From NCBI GenBank assembly GCA_052246725.1, contig JBQQCL010000008.1: a DNA stretch of 64,000 bases. One strand, written 5' to 3'. Shown in pieces: positions 1-8,381 of the stretch. The stretch is from Pseudalkalibacillus sp052246725. Lineage in GTDB: Bacteria > Bacillota > Bacilli > Bacillales > Fictibacillaceae. Both the position numbers and the translations under genes were made by a program. Every line of letters begins with the position of its first letter. Positions within the stretch are counted from its first letter, which is position 1. The notes under the pieces were generated by a model. That model saw nothing but the letters and a program-made list of their open reading frames with translations, was not told the origin of the DNA and did no database searches.

Positions 1-315
1 CCCTGTAAAAATCCCCAATTTTATCCCTTTATCTTTAACATATGTAAGTAAATCAATGATTTCTTCGTTCGAATCGACTAGCCGTCTATGACTATCTGAA
101 TATTTTTCATAGAACAGTTCAATGGCTTGATCCTTATCGGCGTGGGAGAGGTTCTCTCTGATGATCCCGGTTTCTGAAGGTCCGAACATTTCTTTTATTT
201 CGTCATCCGTCAGGTCTCTTTCGTCATATCGATTGAAAACGGTCTGAAATGCATAAAAACAGACAGGCAACGTGTTTGCTAACGTTCCATCAAAGTCAAA
301 AATCAATGCTTTCAT
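1..315 (-). CDS. HAD-superfamily hydrolase, C-terminus outside window
   Basis: The reading frame starts at an ATG preceded by GGAGTG and runs off the left edge after 105 codons. Residues 4-12 (LIFDFDGTL) are the HAD motif I, in which the first Asp is the phospho-accepting nucleophile. The sequence after it (a helical stretch with GPSETGI near residue 50) looks like the cap domain of phosphoglycolate-phosphatase-like HAD proteins. It is probably a cytosolic small-molecule phosphatase; the substrate cannot be told because motifs II to IV lie outside the window. The metallophosphatase gene is immediately upstream on the same strand, 20 bp away, so the two may be co-transcribed. Confidence 0.8.
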   Translation of the reverse strand, partial: MKALIFDFDGTLANTLPVCFYAFQTVFNRYDERDLTDDEIKEMFGPSETGIIRENLSHADKDQAIELFYEKYSDSHRRLVDSNEEIIDLLTYVKDKGIKLGIFTG

Positions 316-335
316 TTTAAATCACTCCTTTCAAT

Positions 336-1727
336 TCAATTAATCACTTTCGTACGCTCCGTCCACCTTGGTGTTTTGGCATTTTCAAGGAACATTGGGT
401 CTTTCGCATATTCGCGGATCACGTCACGGATTTCTTCTGCACGGTACTTTGCACTCCGATTGTTTGCGAGTGACTCATAGCCAGAGCCCCGCTGTAAATA
501 ATCAGAGCTCGCAACCGTATACCATTTATCAACCTGAATAGGTTCTTCCCCGATAAGGATCTCGATTACTTTTTTCCCATCATGGACAACCGTCGCACCT
601 GAAACATGCAATCGGCCGATGAATTTCCCTCTGAAACCTGGACCTTTTCCATCTGATAGACAAACTTGGGCATCCAGTGATTGTTCGATGGCCGTTTTTA
701 TCTCCTTGCCCTTGATTTCAAAAGAAGTTGGGTTTAAGGGAGAGGGACAGATTTCAATTAATTTTTTATCGGATATGTAGTTGAACACCCCCGCATTGAC
801 AATACCGCCATTGATCAGTCCAAGGTCACATCCGAGCATATCTTTCAATCCGTCAGCTATCAAGTTCGTGATCGGATTTTCCTCAATAACGTCATGCCAT
901 AACGGTTGTTCAAGATGATATAGGGGACGGTTGAGGGCTTCGATCGCTTTTTCTTTATTCTTTTGTAAAATCGAGATCACTCCGGCATCACTCTTCGAAC
1001 TTTCAGTTGATATGGTTGCGGACCCCTCTAATTCAACCTTATCTCCATTGACATTCAGTTCTATCACTCCGATATGATTGCCATAACATCCGGCACTGTT
1101 GATGATGGTTCCATTGACGATTTTCGCTTCTGAAAAAAGCTGATGGTCATGCGAAGAAATGATGACATCAATGCCGTCGATGGTTCTTGCTAAATCTTCA
1201 TCAGCAACCGTTCCGACATGATTCAGAACAACGCACAAATCATATTTGCCTTGATGACTTTGGATTTCTCTAGCAATTCCCTCTCTGTAAGGGGTGAAAT
1301 GGACACCAAGTCCTTCACTGAAATGCCCCATATCTGGAGAAGACCCGGTTATTAGGATTCGAAGATTGTTCTTAATCAGAATTTTGCTTGGAACTACACC
1401 CTCAAATGGAGTTCTATCTTTTTTATAAAGGTTGTTACTAATGAACGGAAAGGAACTTTTCTGTGCCATGAATTCCAGTGTTTCTGCGCCATCAAACATT
1501 TCATTGTTTCCAATCGTCAAGGCATCATAACCCAGGTATTCAAGCAGTTCAATCGCGGCGAGCCCTCTCGACCCTCGTAGTTCGATGCTTCTGAAATCAG
1601 CGAAATCCCCGGCCTCTAAAAGAAGAGTTTCTTCATCTAAATGTTTCTTGATCAAAGTGGATGCTTTTGCAAATTGATCAAAATAGCTATGAAGATCATT
1701 CGTATGTATGATTTTTAATTTTTTCAT
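336..1727 (-). CDS. yunD: YunD-like metallophosphatase / 5'-nucleotidase family
   Basis: A 463-residue protein with the calcineurin-like fold of 5'-nucleotidases and 2',3'-cyclic phosphodiesterases. Visible metal-site motifs are TNDLH (residues 9-13), the GD at 40-41, GNNE at 73-76, NHVG near 170 and SSHDH near 190. The C-terminal half (about 270-460) corresponds to the 5'-nucleotidase C domain that binds the nucleotide. Length and order match Bacillus subtilis YunD. No signal peptide or cell-wall anchor is seen, so it is probably cytoplasmic, unlike most secreted 5'-nucleotidases. The ATG start has AGGGGGG just upstream. The HAD phosphatase follows directly on the same strand. Confidence 0.85.
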   Translation of the reverse strand: MKKLKIIHTNDLHSYFDQFAKASTLIKKHLDEETLLLEAGDFADFRSIELRGSRGLAAIELLEYLGYDALTIGNNEMFDGAETLEFMAQKSSFPFISNNLYKKDRTPFEGVVPSKILIKNNLRILITGSSPDMGHFSEGLGVHFTPYREGIAREIQSHQGKYDLCVVLNHVGTVADEDLARTIDGIDVIISSHDHQLFSEAKIVNGTIINSAGCYGNHIGVIELNVNGDKVELEGSATISTESSKSDAGVISILQKNKEKAIEALNRPLYHLEQPLWHDVIEENPITNLIADGLKDMLGCDLGLINGGIVNAGVFNYISDKKLIEICPSPLNPTSFEIKGKEIKTAIEQSLDAQVCLSDGKGPGFRGKFIGRLHVSGATVVHDGKKVIEILIGEEPIQVDKWYTVASSDYLQRGSGYESLANNRSAKYRAEEIRDVIREYAKDPMFLENAKTPRWTERTKVIN

Positions 1728-2051
1728 GTTCCCCCCTAATGCTGTATGTTCTACTTCTACAATTTTCTATAATATGTTACAAATTCCTTTTTCAGAAGAC
1801 AAAAAAGACACAGCTCGTATTTGAACCGTGCCTTTATTGTCAATAAGTCCCTTCAGAATAGGTCAATTCATAGCTGTGGGTGTAAATTTCAAAGTTATTC
1901 AGGGCTGAGGAAATACCTTCAATATTACTATCCATTTTATAACGTTGATTTTCAATCTGAACTTTTGTACTAATTTTCCATAAGGATGTTTATCAAGTGT
2001 TTGTCCTGGTTACATAGTCTTTGAATACAAAAATCAAAGGAGTGGATTAAA
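1728..2051. other. Intergenic stretch without an intact gene
   Basis: No credible gene was found between the divergent metallophosphatase and YjzC-like genes. On the minus strand, 1989-1840 is an open stretch of about 49 codons ending in TGA, with protein-like composition but no start codon or ribosome site. It could be the tail of a decayed gene. The spacer also contains the two outward promoters, which were not resolved. Confidence 0.4.
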
Positions 2052-2239
2052 ATGGCTGATCGTTACAAAACCGGAGAAAAAGCACCGGAAAATGGAACCT
2101 ATGAATTCGATGGTTTGACTGACGGCAGAAAGAACAGACCCCTACTGAGGATGAAAGACAGATTTCATTGGAGAGTGGAGAAACGTTCCTTCCATTACGT
2201 TCCAGCAAAGAGTCAGCTTATTGGAAAAAAGTGAAATAA
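2052..2239 (+). pseudogene. yjzC: YjzC-family small protein with an apparent 1-base deletion
   Basis: The first 30 codons (MADRYKTGEKAPENGTYEFD and on) match the YjzC family start, with a clear ribosome site AAAGGAGTGG. After the CCCC run at about 2139-2142 the uninterrupted frame gives an atypical basic tail ending at 2234. The neighbouring frame gives instead PTEDERQISLESGETF followed by LPLRSSKESAYWKKVK, which looks like the family's usual C-terminus (GETFPP, AYWK), and stops at 2239. One extra C in the run would join the two into a normal protein of about 62 residues. Either the gene is frameshifted or the assembly lost a base in the homopolymer. Function of YjzC is unknown. Confidence 0.7.
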
Positions 2240-2255
2240 AGACATAACCAAAAGC

Positions 2256-2288
2256 CGATCTACTGGAGAGAGTAGGTCGTTTTTTTAT
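2256..2288 (+). terminator. Rho-independent terminator after yjzC-like gene
   Basis: Nine-bp stem CGATCTACT / AGTAGGTCG with a six-base loop, followed by eight T residues. Confidence 0.85.
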
Positions 2289-2366
2289 CAATACATACTC
2301 CACCTCAACAATTTCCGCATATTGGTAAATGAATTGGGGACTTTAATTAGAAAAGGAGGGTTTAAA

Positions 2367-2816
2367 ATGAAACATGTCAAGGCTTTATTAATCAAATTTG
2401 TTATGGTGACAGCTGTCTTATGGGTCGTGTTAGGCTTATTCTATGGTGTGTCCTTCAACGATATCCTGGGAATCAGCACTTTTTTAACACTAGCAGCCTA
2501 TATCATTGGTGATCTGTGGATTTTACCACGATTCGGAAATGCTGTCGCGAGCATCGCTGATTTCGGGCTAGCTTACTTAGGTGTTTGGCTACTCGGAGGA
2601 GGATATATTGAAGAAAACATCCCTTTAGGATTGGCTTCTTTTTACGTAGCGATCGGAATTACCATCGGTGAATATTTCTTTCATAGGTATATGGAAAATG
2701 AAATATTGCCTGATCAAGGTCAACCCGCAAATGAACCTGTTCGCCAGGATAATTATGCGACTGAGTTTTCGGAAGAGCAGAAGCCAGACTTGAACAATAA
2801 TCGGGATAAGCAATAA
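2367..2816 (+). CDS. YndM-like DUF2512 membrane protein
   Basis: A 149-residue integral membrane protein with four hydrophobic segments in the first 105 residues and a charged, Asn/Gln-rich cytoplasmic-looking tail. The order of segments and the IIGDLWILPRFGN motif near residues 45-57 fit the DUF2512 (YndM) family of Bacillus. No biochemical role is known. The start chosen is the ATG at 2367, 7 bases after AAAGGAGGG; an upstream GTG at 2322 is in frame but has no ribosome site and would add a non-hydrophobic extension. The gene converges on the cyanophycinase-like gene and shares a terminator with it. Confidence 0.8.
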   Translation: MKHVKALLIKFVMVTAVLWVVLGLFYGVSFNDILGISTFLTLAAYIIGDLWILPRFGNAVASIADFGLAYLGVWLLGGGYIEENIPLGLASFYVAIGITIGEYFFHRYMENEILPDQGQPANEPVRQDNYATEFSEEQKPDLNNNRDKQ

Positions 2817-2833
2817 TTCTAAATGAAAAAGAA

Positions 2834-2873
2834 ATGAGGACTGAAAATCTAAACAAAATATTTCAGTCCTCTT
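2834..2873. terminator. Bidirectional terminator between convergent genes
   Basis: Perfect 11-bp inverted repeat GAGGACTGAAA / TTTCAGTCCTC with T-rich flanks on both strands. It overlaps the last codons and stop of the minus-strand cyanophycinase-like gene. Confidence 0.75.
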
Positions 2874-3639
2874 CTTTTACTACTTGGAGTTTCCCGGTTT
2901 CTAAACAAAATACGTTTTTAGCGGTTATTAGATGAAGAACGATCCCAGAAACAGAGCCTTCATTCGTTTTATCTTCAGCAAAATATGTGATGTTCCTTCC
3001 CTCCATGATGGTCACCATGTTTTCACCAACGGCTTTCAATTGATTCTTTTCGTAGACCGCAGCCGTATTCTCATCTATTCCTATACCGAGACCTTTTGTT
3101 GAACCTACTTCATAAATCAATCTTCGAAACCGTTCCCTTTGAGAAAAATGCTGGTCAATAATCAAGTTGGGAATGAACCCAAATCCATTCATCATCTTTA
3201 TATCTTTAATCTCATGATTTTCTTCTTCTGCGTCCACAATCATCTTGCTTCCCCATATTGAAGCACCAGCACTCGTTCCACCTAATACCAAACCTTGGTG
3301 CCACTTTTCTTTAAGTGCAGTTATGAAACTGCTGTCGCATAGAACATCACATAATTTTTGTTGGTCTCCACCTGAAAAAAACAATCCATCAAGGTCATTC
3401 AGTTTTTCAATAAATTTCTTTTCGTCAGTGTTTTTTTGGATATCAAAATGAATGACATCATTGACCTTTATGTCATGGAATGCTTTTTTATAGTCTTTAA
3501 AAACGTCCTTTGGAACACTGCTGGCTGTTGTTAAAATTCCAATATTCCGAAAATGGCACATTTCTGCGAATACATTCAGAATTTCTTTACTCCCCTGTTT
3601 ATCCTCATGTCCACCAACTAACATGATTTTACCTGGCAT
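2863..3639 (-). CDS. Cyanophycinase-like S51 family serine peptidase
   Basis: A 258-residue cytosolic protein of peptidase family S51 (cyanophycinase / dipeptidase E). The nucleophile elbow GGTSAGAS places the catalytic Ser at about residue 123. FFSGGDQQKL (about 88-97) is the conserved substrate-side glycine loop, and the IDQHFSQRERFRRL stretch near 180 matches the family's DxHF motif. Cyanophycinases release beta-Asp-Arg from cyanophycin; other members cut Asp-X dipeptides, and no cyanophycin synthetase is nearby, so the substrate is open. The ATG at 3639 has AGGGTGG in good position, whereas the GTG three codons upstream overlaps that site. It sits at the end of a minus-strand run with a short DUF4025 gene upstream. 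Confidence 0.85.
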   Translation of the reverse strand: MPGKIMLVGGHEDKQGSKEILNVFAEMCHFRNIGILTTASSVPKDVFKDYKKAFHDIKVNDVIHFDIQKNTDEKKFIEKLNDLDGLFFSGGDQQKLCDVLCDSSFITALKEKWHQGLVLGGTSAGASIWGSKMIVDAEEENHEIKDIKMMNGFGFIPNLIIDQHFSQRERFRRLIYEVGSTKGLGIGIDENTAAVYEKNQLKAVGENMVTIMEGRNITYFAEDKTNEGSVSGIVLHLITAKNVFCLETGKLQVVKEED

Positions 3640-3669
3640 ATTATCCACCCTAACATAGGTATTTATATT

Positions 3670-3882
3670 CTATTTGAAATCATAACCCTTCCTCGGGATT
3701 TTTTCGTTCTTGTCATGGTCGATTTCTCCATCAATCGTTCCTTCTACCATGGTATCACTCGTTTGTTCATGTGTTATTGCAAGGCCAGAGCTTAAATTTG
3801 AGTTTTCCTCATAATCAGATGGTTGATAATTCTTCTCTGCAATTTTACTGCTATCTTTAAATTCCTTTTTTCTTGAGTCCAA
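3670..3882 (-). CDS. DUF4025 (YozQ-like) small acidic protein
   Basis: A 70-residue hydrophilic protein beginning at a TTG codon behind AAGGAGTG. The segment GLAITHEQTSDTMVEGTIDG (residues 33-52) is the hallmark of the DUF4025 / YozQ family of Bacillus. No domain of known activity is present. It lies 30 bp upstream of the cyanophycinase-like gene on the same strand and may share its transcript. Confidence 0.75.
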   Translation of the reverse strand: MDSRKKEFKDSSKIAEKNYQPSDYEENSNLSSGLAITHEQTSDTMVEGTIDGEIDHDKNEKIPRKGYDFK

Positions 3883-4260
3883 TCTAAGACACTCCTTGAT
3901 ATTTGTTTATAACATTCAAAGTGTCCCCTATCTAGTGCAAGGTATGCCTTTTTTCTATATGTGTAAGGTGCAAATTTTATATGAATGATGAGCAGCAAAC
4001 AACTCATAATAAGAAAGTGTCCAGTATCAAATAATAAAGATTAACAGCTCATCCTTATATTCATCAACAACATCTGAGTGTTCAGAAGCAGATTTTGACG
4101 AAATTCATAACAATATGGATCAAATCTATCTGATAGTCGTCAGTAAAGTTAATTCTAAATCAATTAGGAAAAGGGATGGCTTATTATTCCACCCCCTTCA
4201 CAGATAAAAGTAAAACACTTTATTTGAGATGTACTTTTTGGAATCTTCGAGCTTGATTAA
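3883..4260. other. Gene-free stretch, possible decayed ORF
   Basis: No intact gene found. On the plus strand, around 4050-4204, an open frame reads SEADFDEIHNNMDQIYLIV and ends soon after SIRKRD. A different frame just upstream encodes AHPY. This faintly resembles the second half of JAMM/Mov34-type proteins (HSHP...S..D...IYLIVS...SIR) but lacks a start and is frameshifted. It is reported as a possible remnant only. Confidence 0.25.
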
Positions 4261-4608
4261 TCAACTACTCAGATGCTCGTGCTTGAGTTTCCATTGACCG
4301 TCAGTTTCCTTCATGAATACATTTGTAGCTCGTCCTGAACCAGAAGCGAACTCCCCTTTGTAGAATCCTTCCCACCTGAATGTATACAGGTACACAGTTT
4401 TCGATTGTTGGTTGACAGAGATCCATTTGACATCCGTGGCACAGTAGACCTCATCCCGGATCGTCTTTCAGGCATTCTCGAAATACGCTTTGATTTCGTT
4501 CCGAGTCATGCAGGATTTATCTGTAAACCAATAGATTGCATCCTCGGCCAATACGTTTTCCTCTTGGTTGAAGTCGTGTGTATTCGTTGCGGCTAGGTTT
4601 GTAATCAT
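4261..4608 (-). pseudogene. SnoaL/NTF2-like (DUF4440-type) protein with internal stop
   Basis: The minus-strand frame from ATG 4608 to TGA 4261 encodes 115 residues with one in-frame TGA at codon 47 (4468-4470). The stop sits where the family carries Trp (FENA-W-KTIRDEV), so a single TGG to TGA change explains it. The rest reads cleanly: AEDAIYWFTDKSCMTRNEI before the stop, and VKWISVNQQSKTVYLYTF, FASGSGRATNVFMKE and WKLKHEHLSS after it, typical of the cone-shaped NTF2 fold. The 5' end is also disturbed, because the expected N-terminal helix upstream of 4608 is interrupted by stops and no ribosome site precedes the ATG. Likely a decaying gene. Confidence 0.75.
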
Positions 4609-4762
4609 TTGGCCAGTTCATGTTATATTCTTCAAATTACATCTTTTTGATTTCTGCAAAGTACCTCATGAGATGATAGCTTTATGGAGCACTTTCTTTC
4701 CATTTTTCGTATGCTAAGTGTCCCATGAATTATCCTCTTTCATGAAAGCATTACCTTACCTT

Positions 4763-5266
4763 CTATTCAATTCCTACTGCTTCACTTCTTCGTTCAAGCA
4801 GTATGACATCACGCCATTTTCCAGCCATCTTGCCGAGTCGTTCTCTTCGACCGACTTCACGGAACCCTGCTTTCTTATGCAAGGTTAAACTTGCTTTGTT
4901 TTCAGGAAAAACGCCCGCCTGTAACGTCCAGATGCCATGATTTTCACTACATTTCACGAGTGTATCGAGGAGTTGTCGACCGATGCCTTTGCCGTTATTC
5001 TTTTGGCTCACATACACACTGACTTCGGCTACTCCGCTATAGACACATCTCCTAGACACGGGACTTAAGGCAGCCCAGCCTAGGATGTCTTTTCCTGAGC
5101 GGGCTACAAACCTGCATTCTTCCATATGTGTACGTTCCCATTTTTCAAATGAAGGCACCTCTGTTTCAAAAGTGGCATGGCCTGTATCAATGCCATCTTT
5201 ATAGATCTTACGAACTTGCTCCCAATCATCTGGTGTCATTTTGTCTATCACGATTGTGAAATTCAT
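4763..5266 (-). CDS. GNAT N-acetyltransferase, phosphinothricin acetyltransferase-like
   Basis: A 167-residue GNAT-fold enzyme. The N-terminal IYKDGIDTGHATFET and the WAALSPVSRR / YSGVAEVSVYV stretches are characteristic of the phosphinothricin / methionine sulfoximine acetyltransferase group (YwnH-like in B. subtilis). The acetyl-CoA loop is NNGKGIGRQLL at about 96-106. Such enzymes acetylate glutamate analogues or related amino compounds, but the natural substrate is unknown. The ATG at 5266 is preceded by AGGAG; an in-frame TTG upstream would bury this site. A small exported protein gene lies just upstream on the same strand. Confidence 0.8.
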   Translation of the reverse strand: MNFTIVIDKMTPDDWEQVRKIYKDGIDTGHATFETEVPSFEKWERTHMEECRFVARSGKDILGWAALSPVSRRCVYSGVAEVSVYVSQKNNGKGIGRQLLDTLVKCSENHGIWTLQAGVFPENKASLTLHKKAGFREVGRRERLGKMAGKWRDVILLERRSEAVGIE

Positions 5267-5296
5267 ACAGCCAACTCCTATATGTAGCAATCTACG

Positions 5297-5692
5297 TCAT
5301 TCTTTCTTTAATAACGTCATTGATTCGGTATGATCGTTCCAATGAACTGTTCCTTCAAGAGACTTTATTTTATCTTCAAGTGGAATATTTGCTTCAAATT
5401 TAAGAAACCCTTCTTTATTCAGATCTCCATCCTCTAGATGAAAACCGAACCCCCCGCCATCAACATCAAAATCGATCAAATTAACGTTTTTCATATTTGA
5501 CCCTTTATAACACAAGGTTAACTCCACTTGGTTACTGTTTTCTTTTTTAACAGTTATTCCCGCTTTCCAATTGCTGCTCTCTGCTGAATACGTTTGGGAT
5601 CCAATATCGCAAGAACGGTAGATGGTCGAACCATTGAAAATGAAGATTCCAATGATTGAGCATAACAATAGAAAAACAAATCCCTTTTTCAA
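5297..5692 (-). CDS. Putative exported protein of unknown family
   Basis: 131 residues from a TTG start behind AGGGAGG. Residues 4-22 (GFVFLLLCSIIGIFIFNGS) form a signal peptide or single membrane anchor. The remainder is hydrophilic and beta-rich with two Cys (about 28 and 61) that could form a disulfide outside the cell. No family was recognised. It is followed within 30 bp by the GNAT gene, suggesting co-transcription. Confidence 0.6.
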   Translation of the reverse strand: MKKGFVFLLLCSIIGIFIFNGSTIYRSCDIGSQTYSAESSNWKAGITVKKENSNQVELTLCYKGSNMKNVNLIDFDVDGGGFGFHLEDGDLNKEGFLKFEANIPLEDKIKSLEGTVHWNDHTESMTLLKKE

Positions 5693-5751
5693 ATTTACCT
5701 CCCTATATTGGCCTGGTCCTTTCCATTTCTCTGCAACTCTTGTTTTTCCTG

Positions 5752-5784
5752 CAAAAAAGACGTCTTCTTAAATAAGAAGACGCC
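5752..5784 (-). terminator. Terminator of the EamA exporter gene
   Basis: Ten-bp perfect stem CGTCTTCTTA / TAAGAAGACG with a run of T on the minus strand, directly behind the exporter stop codon. Confidence 0.85.
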
Positions 5785-5788
5785 GAAC

Positions 5789-6730
5789 TTATCGATCCAT
5801 AATAGAAGTTGTTTTTTTAAGAATGAATTGTGGATTGGAGGCTAGAATAACACCTGTTAAGATGAATAAACCGCCAATGACCTGTGCTACCACCAATCTT
5901 TCGCCTGCAAAAGCTACGGCTAAAATTGTGGTAAAAAACACGATCAGATGGAGGTAATTCGAGGCTTTTGCCGGTCCAACTTTCATAACTCCCTCGTTCC
6001 AGCAGATGAAAGAGACGATGCTTGGGAAAATCCCTAGATAAACAGCCGCCAAGACCGCTTCGAATGGCAGTTTGACCACCGAGAAAGCCCGGTATGAACT
6101 CTCCCACAGAGCAAATGGGATCAAGCTGATGACCGCTATGAAAATCGTTACGATGAACGTCGTTTTCTTCGGTAGATCCACGCCAAACTTTTTCATCAGT
6201 ACCGAGTAGATGGAAAAAAGGATGACAGCAGCAAATACAAACAAGTCACCTGGATTGACCTTTAATGCCAGTAGTGTTTCTAAATGTCCGTCCGTTATGA
6301 CGGTAAACACGCCCACAAAAGAAAGAATCACTCCAATATATTGGATTTTAAAAAGTTTTTCCTTCAAGAAGATTACGGAAAGCAATACCATCAACAATGG
6401 CGCAAGGGAATTGACCAATGACGCGTTGATCGAAGTCGTATATTGGACAGCAATATATAAAAGCGTATTGAACCCGGCGACTCCCGTCAAAGCCATGGCT
6501 AAAAGCACTTTCCAGTTCTTGCGGATCATTGTTCGATTCTGTTTCATATCCTTGATGATGAAAGGAAAAAATACAAGGAAGGCAATCGACCATCGGATAA
6601 AAGACAACTGGAGCGGTGGAATTTCATTCACCAGCAATCGGCTGATGACAAAGTTCGTCCCCCAGAAGAAGGTCGCGATGACCAGCAACAAATATGGAAG
6701 CTCTTGCAGCTTTGATAGAATCGATTTCAT
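5789..6730 (-). CDS. EamA-family (DMT superfamily) transporter
   Basis: 313 residues with ten predicted transmembrane helices in two homologous EamA halves (about 13-145 and 160-300). The N-terminal FFWGTNFVISR and the second-half GIFPSIVSFICWNEGV motifs are typical of drug/metabolite exporters of the YcxC/YoaV kind. The substrate (amino acid, nucleoside or drug efflux) cannot be deduced. The start is an ATG behind AGGGAGG. It has its own terminator and appears to be a single-gene unit. Confidence 0.85.
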   Translation of the reverse strand: MKSILSKLQELPYLLLVIATFFWGTNFVISRLLVNEIPPLQLSFIRWSIAFLVFFPFIIKDMKQNRTMIRKNWKVLLAMALTGVAGFNTLLYIAVQYTTSINASLVNSLAPLLMVLLSVIFLKEKLFKIQYIGVILSFVGVFTVITDGHLETLLALKVNPGDLFVFAAVILFSIYSVLMKKFGVDLPKKTTFIVTIFIAVISLIPFALWESSYRAFSVVKLPFEAVLAAVYLGIFPSIVSFICWNEGVMKVGPAKASNYLHLIVFFTTILAVAFAGERLVVAQVIGGLFILTGVILASNPQFILKKTTSIMDR

Positions 6731-6829
6731 TTCATCGCCTCCCTGCTCTGAAAAATAGTTGTAGCTAGTTTACTTGATTCAAAGGAATGTGACAAGTGAG
6801 GAGATATTAAAAGCACGTTGGCTGGAATG

Positions 6830-6860
6830 AAAAAAACGCTATCCCACTTCAGGATAGCGT
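6830..6860 (-). terminator. Terminator behind the GNAT gene
   Basis: Nine-bp perfect stem ACGCTATCC / GGATAGCGT followed on the minus strand by a T run. Confidence 0.85.
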
Positions 6861-6866
6861 CCATAT

Positions 6867-7304
6867 TTACTCAGCATTACTTGCCCTTTTTTTATAATAA
6901 ATCATCTCCGGATCTCCTTCATCGAGATTTTCGATATAACCGCTCTTCTTATAACCTAGCGAGGAGAAGACAGACTGCATTCTTTTGTTCGATTTGTTCG
7001 TGGAAGAAAAGATTTTCTCAGTGGGAGTGATCTTTTCAAAATCCTTTATCAAACGACTAGCATATCCCTTCCGTCTTTCGGATGGATGGACAATCACAAG
7101 TGAGATGAAGCTGCAATCAAAAAATTCAGTTTGATAGATCAAGACACCTTTAATCATAGAATGCCCTGATCGGACTGCCAGACATCTCCCCTCATGAATT
7201 GCTTTTTCGAACATGGAACTTCGACTGGTAGTTCCAATCACTTCATTATCGATAACCAGGATCTCATCTAAATCCTGTCGCACCGCTTGTGTTACGTTGA
7301 TCAT
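6867..7304 (-). CDS. GNAT-family N-acetyltransferase
   Basis: 145 residues with the GNAT core: a beta-4 strand SLVIVHPSERRKGYASRLI (about 70-88) whose ERRKGYAS carries the acetyl-CoA-binding Q/RxxGxA pattern, and a C-terminal LGYKKSGYI. Substrate unknown. The ATG at 7304 has AGGTGG seven bases upstream and lies 10 bp after the stop of the nucleotidyltransferase gene, so the two are almost certainly translated from one mRNA. The GTG at 7313 is in frame but overlaps the ribosome site. Confidence 0.8.
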   Translation of the reverse strand: MINVTQAVRQDLDEILVIDNEVIGTTSRSSMFEKAIHEGRCLAVRSGHSMIKGVLIYQTEFFDCSFISLVIVHPSERRKGYASRLIKDFEKITPTEKIFSSTNKSNKRMQSVFSSLGYKKSGYIENLDEGDPEMIYYKKRASNAE

Positions 7305-7313
7305 GTCACCCAC

Positions 7314-8189
7314 CTACAAGACCTGTGACACTGCATCTTTAGGAAGCTTTTGGACACGTTTCAGATACTCGGAAACCTTCCTATCATCGTCATAGGGATA
7401 TTCGTAACCGAAATGTTCAGCAACATGGATGGCTTTTTTCCGGAACAGCTCACACTTCACAAAGAGAGCGTTCCAAATATCCTCATAATCAGGTCCTGAA
7501 TAGGTTGCAACAAACGTATGCCAATCTTCTTGATCCAACAAGTTTTTAAAATCCTTGCCAAACTTCCCTGCACTGATTTTGAAGTCTGTGTCATTTCCGA
7601 TCGTCCACTCAATCATACGGATGAGGACATTCCGATTGATCTGTTCATACATGAACATCACATATGATAATTCTTCCCGCCAAAGACCCTTGCTGATATT
7701 CATACAAATCCACCAGAATTCATTGCAAGTATCCGCGAATTCTTTTTCAGTAGGCTTCTTAATATGGTAATCTCGGTCATCAGAAGGAGGTAACTCCCCG
7801 ACGATATCATCTTTATCCAGGAGTTTGATGCTGAGACTGTCCCAGTTGACGAGCTCCTCCATCTTATCAACAGGAATCAATGTCAGGTCGATGCGGTTCC
7901 CGTCCATAAACTGCATAAGATAGGCGAATTTCCCGTCATTCTCAGCAGGAGGCATCACCTTATCTTCTGGCATCTGCAACATGATCCGCTCTCCAAAATA
8001 ATCCACCCAGCTATGATCCTTCGTAAAAGACTGGATGTCATTTACGAGATAGACGATATCATAATCCTGGAAGATATCTTTCCTGACATTTGGGTTTGCA
8101 CGTGAGCCATTTAACACGACAGCCCTTATTCTCTTATCCTTCTTCGCTTTTCCCAAAATCAAATCCATCATTTCTTTTTCCGTTCTCAT
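7314..8189 (-). CDS. ANT(6)-family (AadK-like) aminoglycoside nucleotidyltransferase
   Basis: 291 residues, the usual length of streptomycin 6-adenylyltransferases such as B. subtilis AadK. The nucleotidyltransferase motif is VVLNGSRANPN (about 24-34) followed by DYD at 42-44, which binds the catalytic metals; RIDLTLIP near 98 gives the third acidic residue. The C-terminal helical domain (about 140-285) with FWWICMNISKGLWREEL matches the ANT(6) family. Whether it acts on streptomycin or is an intrinsic housekeeping paralogue cannot be judged. It has a strong GGAGG site and is followed by a GNAT gene 10 bp downstream. Confidence 0.85.
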   Translation of the reverse strand: MRTEKEMMDLILGKAKKDKRIRAVVLNGSRANPNVRKDIFQDYDIVYLVNDIQSFTKDHSWVDYFGERIMLQMPEDKVMPPAENDGKFAYLMQFMDGNRIDLTLIPVDKMEELVNWDSLSIKLLDKDDIVGELPPSDDRDYHIKKPTEKEFADTCNEFWWICMNISKGLWREELSYVMFMYEQINRNVLIRMIEWTIGNDTDFKISAGKFGKDFKNLLDQEDWHTFVATYSGPDYEDIWNALFVKCELFRKKAIHVAEHFGYEYPYDDDRKVSEYLKRVQKLPKDAVSQVL

Positions 8190-8381
8190 ATCGAACCTCC
8201 AGTAAATTTGTATTTTAAAAAATCAGTTCTATCCATTACTTGAGGTGGAGGTCGAGCAAAAGATTGAAGTGTTAAACGTTATAACTTTTCAAAATCCTTT
8301 TTCATGGCAAATCCTCCTATCAATTTCAATTCAATAATCCAGCCCTTTATCTTTTGTTCGATATCTTTGTTAAGAATCCTT

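Noticed and set aside
4405..4596. 63-codon plus-strand frame
   Set aside because: Antisense to the interrupted NTF2-like gene, which has clear domain motifs in the other strand.
6210..6758. 182-codon plus-strand frame
   Set aside because: Antisense shadow of the EamA transporter; no ribosome site, no recognisable motifs.
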